Shown here: positions 45,121 to 54,139 of the stretch, piece after piece
Position numbering within the stretch: the stretch's first letter is position 1
How the letters are laid out: each line of letters begins with the position of its first letter
Origin: Pomphorhynchus laevis
Taxonomy: Eukaryota > Acanthocephala > Palaeacanthocephala > Echinorhynchida > Pomphorhynchidae
Assembly: GCA_012934845.2 (NCBI GenBank)
Contig: WNNJ02001570.1
Location: 1-64,000, forward strand
Length of the DNA stretch: 64,000 nucleotides
Direction: 5' to 3'
The notes under the pieces: model-generated
What the model saw: the letters and a program-made list of their open reading frames with translations, nothing else
Database searches by the model: none
Told to the model about the DNA's origin: nothing
Program-made: the position numbers and the translations under genes

Positions 45121-45237
45121 CTAAATAATAAAATCTTGATCTTTGTTATAGCCCATAAAATTCTTAGCTGGCTTCACATCTCCCGGATTGTATGTGAAAC
45201 GCTCGTGTGGAACGAGAGGATCGTATTTGATGCCGCT
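45121..45237 (-). CDS. candidate 3'-terminal exon of an unrecognised host gene
   Basis: On the minus strand a polypyrimidine run and AG (CCTTTTTCAG, ending at 45238) precede a 38-codon open stretch beginning SGIKYDPLVPHERFTYNPG, continuing DVKPAKNFMGYNKDQDFII, and stopping at TAG 45121-45123. The composition is protein-like and less AT-rich than its surroundings, and it shows no RT, EN or ORF1 similarity. I do not recognise the protein. Upstream exons would lie at higher coordinates, where only LINE sequence is seen, so it may be an orphan exon or a decayed gene end. Confidence 0.35.
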   Translation of the reverse strand, partial: SGIKYDPLVPHERFTYNPGDVKPAKNFMGYNKDQDFII

Positions 45238-45324
45238 CTGAAAAAGGATATTACTATTATTATAAAATAAAAAAATTATAAAATTTTTTATAAAAAAATG
45301 TTATAAAAAATAAAAAAAATAAAT

Positions 45325-45686
45325 AAAAATAATTTATTCAACGTGGCAAATGTGTGCAAACTGCACGCTTAAAATAGCACAGCAAAAGTCACAGATAATT
45401 AGTTAATTGTTGAAATGGAATAGGATTTGTCGTTTGAAGCACGGCATTGATGTTGATTGGCGGTTTAGAATGGGCCGATGATTCCACGAGAGAGGAACAG
45501 CCACAACGAAGAAGCGGAAGCCAAAAGAGGTAGAGTAGATTGGGACATGTAAAAGAAGGAAATTACGGAAACGCAAGAAACAGTAAACATGACGAGAATC
45601 ATCAAGAAAAGGAATGTTGATAAATGATGGGGTATGAAAAGTTACAAGGAGGAAAGCAACGATAAGAAGACGAATTTGAACACGAA
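45325..45686 (-). pseudogene. family B LINE copy B4, 3' fragment
   Basis: Matches B1 25430-25800: tail, 3' UTR and the last 80 or so codons in broken frames. The hairpin has one mismatch (GTGTGC/GCACGC read on the plus strand). It is joined directly to family E sequence at about 45687. Confidence 0.85.
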
Positions 45687-45689
45687 AAA

Positions 45690-46060
45690 TAGAAAATTCA
45701 TAAAACAGAAAATCGAAACGAGGGTAGCAGAATGGATTGATCAGATATCACTGCTGACTGAAGTAGCAAAGTGCGACAGCCAAGTTGCATATACGATGCT
45801 CACAAAATCGTTACAAAATCAATGGACATATTTACAACGCACCTGCGAGATTAACAGTGAGTGGCTAAATTCTTTATCAGAAATGATTTTCAAAAAGCTA
45901 GTACCGGAAATCATAGGAATACCAAACATAGACATGGAGTTACGTAGCATTATATGTCTTCCGCTAAGATTAGGATGGATGGGTGTAAGCGACCCAAGCA
46001 CTGAGCCGAAAACTGAATTTGATCGATCACAGCGTATGGTATCGCCAATTATCAATGCAA
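45690..46060 (+). pseudogene. family E RT C-terminal piece
   Basis: The frame reads VAEWIDQISLLTEVAKCDSQ, VAYTMLTKSLQNQWTYLQRT and RSIICLPLRLGWMGVSDP. It aligns with 53700-53990 (WQNLIERLVDVAKIDPQVAY, SGLTHAIQAKWTYITRT, WKTILMPPLKMGGLRIFD). The fragment is open and about 60% similar by eye, so it is a different copy of the same family. It ends at the palindrome array at 46082. Confidence 0.75.
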
Positions 46061-46081
46061 ATGGATCGATATCTCAAAAAC

Positions 46082-46194
46082 CCATTGCAATGGAGATCCA
46101 TAATGGAGACCCATTGCAATGGAGACCCATTGCAATGGAGACCCATTGCAATGGAGATCCATTGCAATGGAGATCCAAAAACCCATTGCAATGG
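46082..46194. repeat. tandem array of the 12-bp palindrome CCATTGCAATGG
   Basis: Six exact copies of CCATTGCAATGG start at 46082, 46111, 46127, 46143, 46159 and 46183, with a damaged copy near 46098. The period is 16 bp where regular. Every unit is its own reverse complement. The array sits exactly between the family E fragment and C1 ORF1. Confidence 0.93.
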
Positions 46195-46210
46195 AGAATG
46201 ATCACGCAAA

Positions 46211-46660
46211 TATCATGATCATTCTCGCGCTATCGTTTTCACTAATATACCTGAATCTATCTCGGTCAACATACAACATAGATTAGATGACGACTTATCC
46301 AAAGTTCGTGCGATACTATCAACCATTTTGGTAGCGTCACCGAAAGAGGTAACGTCCAAAATTAAACTATTAGCTTTGTTTCGAATTGGTAAAAAGCAGA
46401 ATAATCATCCTAGATTATTAAAAGCAATTTTTACCGACGCAGCGGCTGCCAAAACTATTCTGAGCAACTCCTATTATCTTAAAGGTTCTCCCGTTAGATT
46501 ACTAAATGATCTTGACAAGTATGAACGTGAACGTCTTCGAGAGGTTAGACAATTATTGAGATCGCGCTTAGATGCAGGAGAAACAAACTTAAGAATTCGG
46601 AATTTTCAAATTGTGCGACGAGGGACTCGCTTGAATTGGACTCCGCTGTTTGTGGATTAG
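46211..46660 (+). CDS. C1 ORF1, C-terminal half
   Basis: Open from the edge of the palindrome array; the first ATG-type start in the frame is later (46328 is a non-ATG start in the open frame). SRAIVFTNIPESISVNIQHR, LDDDLSKVRAILSTIL, KLLALFRIGKKQNNHPRLLK form the RRM-like domain, and YERERLREVRQLLRSRLDAG, ETNLRIRNFQIVRRGTRLNW form the basic C-terminal signature shared with CR1 ORF1 proteins. It overlaps ORF2 by 25 nt or more in the -1 relative frame, the same arrangement as in A1. Truncated, so probably not functional. Confidence 0.75.
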   Translation, partial: YHDHSRAIVFTNIPESISVNIQHRLDDDLSKVRAILSTILVASPKEVTSKIKLLALFRIGKKQNNHPRLLKAIFTDAAAAKTILSNSYYLKGSPVRLLNDLDKYERERLREVRQLLRSRLDAGETNLRIRNFQIVRRGTRLNWTPLFVD

Positions 46661-49575
46661 ATTTAGCTCCTCTCGTCGCTTCTAGCTTATCCAACATACC
46701 CATTACAAATGCATGTGATTACTTAGATGACATTGTTTATTATCAATCACCGTTGTGGTCTGCTCTGGCGAAATCCAATAGTGCTAACAGTAAGGGAAAT
46801 AACACATGTGCTTCAATAGGCTATAGTTCTGTGATCTTGTATACTAACGCACGCAGTCTTCTTAATAAAATTCACGAATTGAAGCAACGTATTCAATATT
46901 CCCAGCCCTTGTTAATAGCAATAACAGAAAGCTGGCTTAACTCCGATATATCTGATCACGAGATTGAAATAGCTAATTATTCTTCTTATCGTGTCGATAG
47001 GACCGGAAAGAGAGGAGGTGGGGTAATTTTATATTTACATAATAGTGTAGCGTTTATGACCTTAAGTGCCAAGTCTGAAGGTGGTACAGAAACACTATGG
47101 GGCAATATATTACTGTCCGGTCATGTGTTAGTTACTATTGGTCTTATATATCGTAGTCCAAGAATGGATGTTTGTTCCATAGTTGATACATTATTAAAGT
47201 TTGGATCCCGTAGTAATGTGGTAGTAGTGGGTGATCTAAATATGCCTTCTATAGACTGGACTAACTACATATGCTTAAATAACAATAATTATTCATCAGC
47301 ATTCCTTGATACTATCAATTTTCTTAATCTAACGCAACATGTCTCAATGTTTACTCGTTCCTCTGGAGACCATCAATCTTTGCTTGATATTTGTCTTACT
47401 TCCGATAAATATTTGATCACCGGTATAACATATTTGGATCCCTTAGGCAGCTCTGATCATTCTGTTATTCGCTTTAATACAAACTTATCTAATATATTGT
47501 CACAACCTGAGTCTTCATGTATGTCAGTACAATGTTTCAAAACCAATTACAGTTTAGTACGTCAATCCCTTCTCGGTACAAATTGGTATGATCCATTGAT
47601 TTTTGGAGTTGAATCATCTTGGCAACAATTTGAAACTCTAATGATATCGCTCCTTCTACGTTTCTCACCTCGTAAGGTAGCAACTGCCCGTGCACGCACA
47701 AATCCTTGGTTTGATAAGGAGCTTCAAGATGCATTGAGATCCAAGAAGCAAAAATTCGTAAGGTATAGGAATGGAGAAACTGATTATAGGTCATTTAAAA
47801 AGTGTCGGAATCATTTCACATATCTCAAGAGACTTAAAAAGCGGCAATTTGAACAAGTACTGATAGGAAAGTCAGCCAACAATCCTAACATATTATTTAA
47901 ATATGCAAATTTTAAAAGTAATGTTCGATCTTCTAGCTCTATCATTGGAAACAATGGACGCATTCTAGTAGATCATTTCGATATTGCTAATGCATTTGGT
48001 CGTAAATTTCTCGTATCAGCTACTACTTCTCCTTGTATAGAAATTACTCGTATTAATCCGTCAATTTTTGATATTCTTCACTTGTTCACAGTTCAAGATG
48101 TTATGAAAGAGTTTAAACGACTGAAACCGTCGGGCTCGATTTGCCCAGATTTACTTCCCTCAATATACCTGAAGAATCTTCATGATGTCATTGCTGCGCC
48201 TTTATATAGGATATTTATAGCATCATTATATTACGGTATAGTCCCGAATGCATGGAAACGCTCTATCATTAAGCCGCTTCATAAGAAAGGTGATCGATCA
48301 TGTGTAGATAACTACCGACCGGTTAGTTTAACCTCTGTATCGTGTCGTGTATTAGAGAGATTACTTTATCGGATAATCAGTAGCTACCTAGAATCATACA
48401 GGTTACTTTCTACTAATCAGCACGGATTCCGTAAAAACTGTTCCACAGTAACCAACCTTTTATTGGCACAGGAAAGTTGGGGTTCCATAGTGGATGAGGG
48501 GTATGCTGTCGATGTCATATTTTTTGACTTCTCCAAAGCATTTGATCATGTACCCCATGACAAGTTGATTATGAAGATAAGTGCATTAAAAATCAATCCA
48601 ATTATCATTCGTTGGATATGCAACTTTCTTTCTGGTCGCACATACCAGGTCGCCATTAACGGTACCCTTTCCGAGCATTATCCAGTTAATGCCGGTGTCC
48701 CGCAAGGGTCTGTATTGGGTCCTTTGCTGTTTTGTATTTTCATCAACGATCTACCCAGTGTAATAAGTTCGCATTCATCATTATTTGCTGACGATTTAAA
48801 AATTTGGAGAGCCATCAAGTCGAATTATGATCGTAACATTCTTCAATCAGATATTGACACGGTTCTTAAGTGGGCACGTTCTAATGGTCTGTCTGTTAAT
48901 GCCTCGAAGTGCACTTGCATGCACATTCGATCACGTAATATTGTTCCAGTGCCGATATATCATCTCGGGGATCGAGTGATTAAATTGGTTTCGAGCTATA
49001 AAGATCTTGGCGTATTGATAACGGATGATTTCTCCACTCGCCAAAACACTGAGTACATTTGTTCGAAGGCCATGCGTATGGTTGGTTTCCTTCGCCGATC
49101 ATTCAGCTATGTGAGTCCACGTTCTTTTAGAGTTCTTGCAAACGCTTTTGTACTAAGTCATTTGTTATATGCTTCTCAATGTTCATACCCTCGAACCAGA
49201 GATGAGATTAATCGACTTGAGAAGGTGCTACGTAGGGCAACAAAATTAGTACATTCTTTGAGAGAACTTCCTTACGAGGACCGTCTTCGGTCTTTAAATA
49301 TGCAGTCATTATGTGATATTCGTGACTCGCGGGATCTGTGTCTTGTATGGGAGGTATTTCACAATGAACACCATGTGTTGCGTGGGCTCTTCAACATTCG
49401 ATCAACTCGAGCTTTGCGAGGTCACTCGTTTTATCTTAGTCGCCAACGAATAGTACATTCTAGGACGATTCAATTTGGACAACGAATAATAAATTCATGG
49501 AATCGTTTAAGCGATGATATTGTAAATGCGGGAACTCGTGAGCTCTTTAAACGACAGATTATTTTAAATTGTTAA
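46636..49575 (+). CDS. C1 ORF2: endonuclease-reverse transcriptase
   Basis: About 979 codons, fully open. EN: SSVILYTNARSLLNKIHELK near 75, LLIAITESWLNSDISDHEIE (catalytic Glu) near 95, NVVVVGDLNMPSIDWTNY near 195, DPLGSSDHSVIRF near 272. RT: DNYRPVSLTSVSCRVLERLL near 555, VIFFDFSKAFDHVPHDKLI near 627, NAGVPQGSVLGPLLFCIFIN near 685, SSLFADDLKIWRAIKS near 715 (FADD in place of YADD). C-terminal VLRRATKLVHSLRELPYEDR near 865. No RNase H. No ATG lies at the expected start: the codon homologous to the A1 ORF2 ATG is TTG (46636), and no ATG precedes the first EN block. The coding region otherwise looks functional. Confidence 0.9.
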   Translation: MDSAVCGLDLAPLVASSLSNIPITNACDYLDDIVYYQSPLWSALAKSNSANSKGNNTCASIGYSSVILYTNARSLLNKIHELKQRIQYSQPLLIAITESWLNSDISDHEIEIANYSSYRVDRTGKRGGGVILYLHNSVAFMTLSAKSEGGTETLWGNILLSGHVLVTIGLIYRSPRMDVCSIVDTLLKFGSRSNVVVVGDLNMPSIDWTNYICLNNNNYSSAFLDTINFLNLTQHVSMFTRSSGDHQSLLDICLTSDKYLITGITYLDPLGSSDHSVIRFNTNLSNILSQPESSCMSVQCFKTNYSLVRQSLLGTNWYDPLIFGVESSWQQFETLMISLLLRFSPRKVATARARTNPWFDKELQDALRSKKQKFVRYRNGETDYRSFKKCRNHFTYLKRLKKRQFEQVLIGKSANNPNILFKYANFKSNVRSSSSIIGNNGRILVDHFDIANAFGRKFLVSATTSPCIEITRINPSIFDILHLFTVQDVMKEFKRLKPSGSICPDLLPSIYLKNLHDVIAAPLYRIFIASLYYGIVPNAWKRSIIKPLHKKGDRSCVDNYRPVSLTSVSCRVLERLLYRIISSYLESYRLLSTNQHGFRKNCSTVTNLLLAQESWGSIVDEGYAVDVIFFDFSKAFDHVPHDKLIMKISALKINPIIIRWICNFLSGRTYQVAINGTLSEHYPVNAGVPQGSVLGPLLFCIFINDLPSVISSHSSLFADDLKIWRAIKSNYDRNILQSDIDTVLKWARSNGLSVNASKCTCMHIRSRNIVPVPIYHLGDRVIKLVSSYKDLGVLITDDFSTRQNTEYICSKAMRMVGFLRRSFSYVSPRSFRVLANAFVLSHLLYASQCSYPRTRDEINRLEKVLRRATKLVHSLRELPYEDRLRSLNMQSLCDIRDSRDLCLVWEVFHNEHHVLRGLFNIRSTRALRGHSFYLSRQRIVHSRTIQFGQRIINSWNRLSDDIVNAGTRELFKRQIILNC

Positions 49576-49734
49576 CTGATTTGTTTTTGATTTTCTCTTT
49601 TTCTTTTATTTTGACTATCGATTTGTCAGCAACTGTGAGCTATGCTCGTAACGTTGTCTACATAATAATAATAATAATAATAATACAGAAAAGAAAAAAA
49701 ATAATATGCAAAAATTACAAATTCTTACTGAAAG

Positions 49735-50524
49735 TATAAACCCCACTTTACAAAACTCAATCAAACATGCATGCTTAAAGGGGGCGTCCTCCTGGCTAAG
49801 TACACTTCCTATTGAGCAAAAAGGATTTCACTTAAGTAAGCGCGCTTTTCAGGAGGCAATTGTTGTAAGATATGGTTGAGACCCTATTGACCTTCCTCGA
49901 AAGTGCAGTTGTATTCCCAAGACAAACGTCATTCACGCACTAGGATGCAAAATAGGAGGTCTACACATGATTCGTCACGATATCATGAGAGACGCGCTTG
50001 CTGCTGAATTAAAGGAAGTGGGAAGTCATCCTTCAATAGAGGTAATGCTTCAACCAGTTCCTGATACAATGACATTCGAGGTATCAACAACAACCAGGGA
50101 TCGGTGTGCACGAATGGATATAACGTGTCACGGCATACATAGAGAAGTTTCGGAGCGGTCCTACTTGGACATTTGTGTTTTTAACCACCTGGCTCCCTCA
50201 AACGTAAAAGATAGCATCGAAAATGTATACATGTACCATGAAAATTGCAAAAGAGCGAAATACGCAGAAAGAATACGATACCTGGAGGGTGGATTTTTCG
50301 CACCTGTTATTTTTTCGTCTTCGGGAGGGACTGGACTAGTGGCAAATTATATATTGCAGTCAATCGCCGGACGAAAATCGATGAGAACGGGAACGGATTA
50401 TTCCGAATGTATCAGAAACGTCCGATGTCGAATGGCCATCACTCTAGCTAAAGCCATATCTATGTCTTTGAGAACGGTACCAAGAGCGAACTCGGGATTT
50501 CAAATCAGGGACATTGAACAATAA
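49735..50524 (+). pseudogene. family E C-terminal domain, copy E1 (zinc knuckle + PD-(D/E)XK-like)
   Basis: Begins WLSTLPIEQKGFHLSKRAFQ, then EAIVVRYG and an in-frame TGA where E2 has TGG (Trp). The frame 49967-50524 is then open. Features: C-x-C-x7-H-x3-C (CSCIPKTNVIHALGC), GGLHMIRHDIMRDALAAEL, IEVMLQPVPD, CARMDITCHG, SYLDICVFNHLAPS, YMYHENCKRAKYAERIRYLE, FFAPVIFSSSGGTG. A zinc knuckle followed by an E..RxDI..xDIxV series is what restriction-like endonucleases of R2-type LINEs show; I infer that role. Ends in an AATAAATAAA-type tail at about 50520-50540. Confidence 0.65.
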
Positions 50525-50789
50525 ATAAAAAAATAAATAAAATTTATATTGAGGCCCATTTGAGGGAACCCAAATTGGATTGTTGTTGGTGTAATAAAAA
50601 AAGTTTTGTTTTCAAAAAAAATTATGTTCGCTGCGACAACGTATAAGTGTAGCGCTAACAAAAGCAAACGCCTGGTGTCTGAAATGAGACTTGAAAAACA
50701 CTTTCGTATTTGTTGTAACTAAAATTTATTGAGTTTAAAAAAATTATTGCTATTTGTATTTAAAAAAATTATTATTATAAGTTATTATT
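50525..50789. other. spacer, possible E1 3' UTR
   Basis: AT-rich, no coding signal. GGCCCATTTGAGGGAACCC near 50553 is the only GC-richer part. Confidence 0.35.
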
Positions 50790-51475
50790 ATTCAAAGCTC
50801 CAATTTCAAGACGCTCTAGCGACAAGATATGGTTGGACGCCTCCGAAACAACCAGATCAATGTTTATGCGGTTCAAAGTTTGAGCTCCGTCACTCTCTTT
50901 CATGTAAGGTCGGTGGCATGCGAATTATACGACACAACTTCCTTCGGGATCTAATTGCAAAAGAGCTAAAAGGGATTTGCGATCCCGTTTCCTTGGAACC
51001 TACACTGCAACCGCTTCCAGACGGAGTAACATTCGCAACAAATTCGACAGCCAGGGAACATAACGCTAGAGTAGATATTTCTTGCTATGGGTTGTTTAGT
51101 ATTTCGGAGCGGTCCCTGTTGGACATTTGCGTTTACAATCACCTTGCTCCGTCCTACTCAACATCAATGCCGTAAAATCACTTTCACTACCACGAACAAA
51201 GGAAAATTGGAAAATACGGTGAACGTATATCATCACGGTTTGAAAGAGCTTGTTTTTTTCCTATAATTTTTGCAGCTAACGGTGGAGCTGGTGAAATAGC
51301 TTCAAAGGTGCTACGACAAATATGCAGGCGTCAGTCTATAAAATCTGCTCGGCCATACAATGAATGCATGCGTGATTTTAGGATCAAAACGGGACTAGCG
51401 CTAGCAAGAGCAGCATCATTACAAGTCCGCCGCACTCCATTGAGTAATATGTCGGGACAATGTCCTTGACAGTGT
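50790..51475 (+). pseudogene. family E C-terminal domain, copy E2
   Basis: Open from FQDALATRYGWTPPKQPDQC to 51175, then reading on in another frame. Motifs match E1: C-x-C-x7-H-x3-C (CLCGSKFELRHSLSC), GGMRIIRHNFLRDLIAKELK, SLEPTLQPLPDG, NARVDISCYG, SLLDICVYNHLAPSY. After 51175 YHHEQRKIGKYGER..., CFFPIIFAANGGAGEIA and a basic C-terminus continue to about 51470. E1 and E2 differ at many positions but keep the Cys/His set and both Asp positions, which points to purifying selection before they decayed. The RT part is missing at the 5' side. Confidence 0.65.
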
Positions 51476-51899
51476 AAAAATTTTAAATGATTTTTCTAGT
51501 TTGTAGAACATTTTATTTCTTTTTTTTTCTTGAATAAATCTTCTTTCAAAAAATATTATTATTTAATTTCAATTAAAATTTGTCTTGGTTATATTAAGTT
51601 CAATACAAGCTTAAACACACAATGCAACTTCTCAGTAAAATCGAAAACATACGACCAGATTGATGGATGGTATTGGTAATCTCAACCTGCAATAATACTA
51701 GCAGATAATAATACTAGACCTAAATAATACTAGACCTAAATAATACTAGACCAATAATACTAGACCTAAACACAATCTAAAGTAAATACACTACTTACAA
51801 TTCAATATTCCTACACAGACATTGACGAAACAACAGCAGAAAATCAACGAATAAAGATCTAAAGTAAATACAATATTTAAAGCACATAAACAACTAGGA
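51476..51899. other. leader-like region with tandem repeats upstream of family E RT
   Basis: 51691-51770 holds four TAAATAATACTAGACC-type units (16 bp, one shortened) after a degenerate first copy. ACAATCTAAAGTAAATAC lies at 51772-51789 and its core again at 51857-51871; the same 18-mer is found inverted at 56714-56731, in the leader of another element. Probably the 5' UTR/promoter of the family E copy. Confidence 0.5.
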
Positions 51900-51901
51900 G
51901 A

Positions 51902-54130
51902 ATGCCGAAAAGTGTTCCCTCATCCAGCGTCAAATGCTGCAACTGCAACACATGTGCAGCTAATGCATACAATGCAAGTGCGCTAAAACTAAAAATTCAT
52001 GCTTTAATTGTTCAGCCCCTAATTGCTCACGCAAATCAGCGCTAGACTCGAATCAATCACCCATCGTAACAAACGAGCTGCCAATTCCTCCGCATCTGAT
52101 AGCCAACAATATAGGCCTTAACGGTGACATGCCAGCGACTATCGTAGATGAAATCAGAACCAGTCCCTTACACCACGAAAACCAAACAGTGATACCGACG
52201 AACATTGACGAAATATACCCTGTGGTCATCCAATGGCGACTAAATCTATTTACCCTTCCCAAATGCAACGCCAGTCATACGTTTGTAGCAGCACTCACCG
52301 ATTTATACGTAAAGGCATCTATTGAAGAAATTCACGATCCGTCCTTCTTAAAAAAGGCCACGGTGTTCTCCCAATGCGTACTGCAACGAGTCCCTACCAC
52401 AACGGTGTCTCTCATTCGTAAAACTATTGAGAGACGTCTAGCTTTATGGGAGAAAAATAAGTACGACGCATTGTTTCATGAAGCGAAATACTTTCAGTTG
52501 GGTCTAACTCATCGCGATACTCTCGAGAAAACTGATTGGATTGGTCGTTATTGTAAACTTCTGACTGCAGCGAAAGTGACCGCTTCCACATCAGTACTAG
52601 AAGATAAGTCATCATCCACAGTCCTGAGTCCAGACGAAAAAGTGCACGGTAGACCAGTAAAATCATGACTACAAGATCTCCATCCCTCCGCAAAAGTTCC
52701 ACCACCAGAAATATTGTTATCGTCACAATTTCCTGGTTCAATAATGCATCACGCAAGCAGATTTTATGTTTTGGACGAAACTTGCATCATCTCCGCATGT
52801 GAACGAACTAATGGTGGTGAAGGGCCTTCTGGACTTGATTCGACATCTTGGCGGAACATGCTTACACGTTTTGGTTCACAGTCTCAAACGTTAGCTAAAG
52901 CTCTCACTCGCTTCGCGATTCGCATCACTACCGAATCTGTATCAGCCAAAACGTTGGAAGCATTTACGTGTTGCCGTCTGATAGCCCTCGAAAAGAAAAG
53001 TGGGGGAATACGCCCAATCGGGTGTGCGACACTGCAAGAAGAATAATTAGTAAAGCGATCCTTATGTTTGTTCACGACGACATGCAAGACGTTGCGGGAA
53101 CAGTTCAAACAGCTGCAGGGCAAAAGTGTGGGGCCGAATACACAGTACACTCACTCCGAAAAACATAACGCAAATCCAGACAGCTGCCTTCTTACAATTG
53201 ATGCAACCAACGCCTTCAATTCCGTAAACAGACAAGCTGCCCTCCACAACCTCGACTTTGTATGTCCGTCACTGTCATGCGTTATGCATAACCTATATCA
53301 AGAGCCTACGACGCTCACTCTTGGTTCCGACTGCTTACTCTCAGAAGAGGGATTTACCCAAGGCGACCACTTTGCGATGCCTTGCTTTTCCCTCGCGTCG
53401 TTGCCCCTGATAGATAAAATACGCTAAATTGCACCCAACGTACACCAAGTATGGTACGCTGACGACGCGAATTTTGTTGGTTGCCTCAATGACTTAACAA
53501 ACGTTTGCAAATCACCAATAACAGAAGGACCAAAGTACGGTTACGTTGTCAATGCAGCCAAGTCAAAACTCTTGTCTCACCATTCTCTGAGCATTGATCA
53601 GTTCCCAACGACCGACATCAAGATTAGATGTGATGGCATACGTATTCTTGGATCCGCGGTGGATTCCGTCGACTACGAAGCAGTTATTGTCGAACAATGT
53701 GTAGATACTTGGCAAAATCTAATTGAACGTTTAGTTGACGTGGCGAAAATCGACCCACAAGTCGCATACTCGGGCTTGACACATGCAATACAAGCAAAAT
53801 GGACCTATATCACTCGGACTATCCAGTGCGATCAAGATGTGTTGCGAGGCGTATCTGAGACCTTAAGGAGTGTTTTTCTCAATGAAATTACTCGATGGCC
53901 GATTGAAAATGCATGGAAAACGATCCTGATGCCTCCTCTAAAAATGGGCGGGTTGAGAATATTTGATCAGGCAATATTTGGTCGCTCTATGAAGTACCCT
54001 CTCTGAACTAATATGTTCTTTTGAATTTTAGGGATACACACACGGCGCAGTATATAGAAGACGGCTCAACACATGAGCAAAGATTAGCGGACGTAGGGCA
54101 AATTGATTGAGTGCAATGAAAGTGCGTCGA
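51902..54130 (+). pseudogene. family E N-terminal Cys-rich region and reverse transcriptase, copy E0
   Basis: Starts with a Cys-rich stretch (CCNCNTC in one frame, CIQCKCAKTKNSCFNC in the next, so a frameshift lies near 51960). A long N-terminal region follows (HTFVAALTDLYVKASIEEIH, KTIERRLALWEKNKYDALFH), then RT: EGPSGLDSTSWRNMLTRFG, LIALEKKSGGIRPIGCATLQ, RRIISKAILMFVHDDMQD with AGQKCGAEYTVHSLR, LLTIDATNAFNSVNRQAALH (motif A), EEGFTQGDHFAMPCFSLASL (motif B), VQVWYADD-like VWYADDANFVG (motif C), then PKYGYVVNAAKSKLL. Two in-frame stops before and after these blocks and a pair of compensating frameshifts (about 53040 and 53165) inactivate it. The zinc/PD-(D/E)XK-like part seen in E1/E2 is absent downstream, where C4 begins. 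The RT is unlike all other RTs here. Confidence 0.7.
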
Positions 54131-54139
54131 AGTTGACCG

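Larger units (their letters stand above)
46205..49690 (+). mobile_element. family C CR1-like LINE copy C1, near-complete
   Basis: Contains the C-terminal half of ORF1 (about 46211-46660), a complete ORF2 (46636-49575) and a short 3' UTR ending in an (AAT)n microsatellite at about 49665-49686, a usual CR1-like 3' end. It lacks the family A/B hairpin. The ORF1 N-terminus with the zinc finger is missing, so the copy is 5'-truncated at the palindrome array. ORF2 has no stops. Confidence 0.88.

Noticed and set aside
46082-46194. CRISPR array
   Set aside because: Repeats are only 12 bp and palindromic, spacers are 4 bp, and the genome is animal.
45634-46218. A 194-codon host gene
   Set aside because: The frame fuses a family B fragment, a family E fragment and the palindrome array; no single protein.
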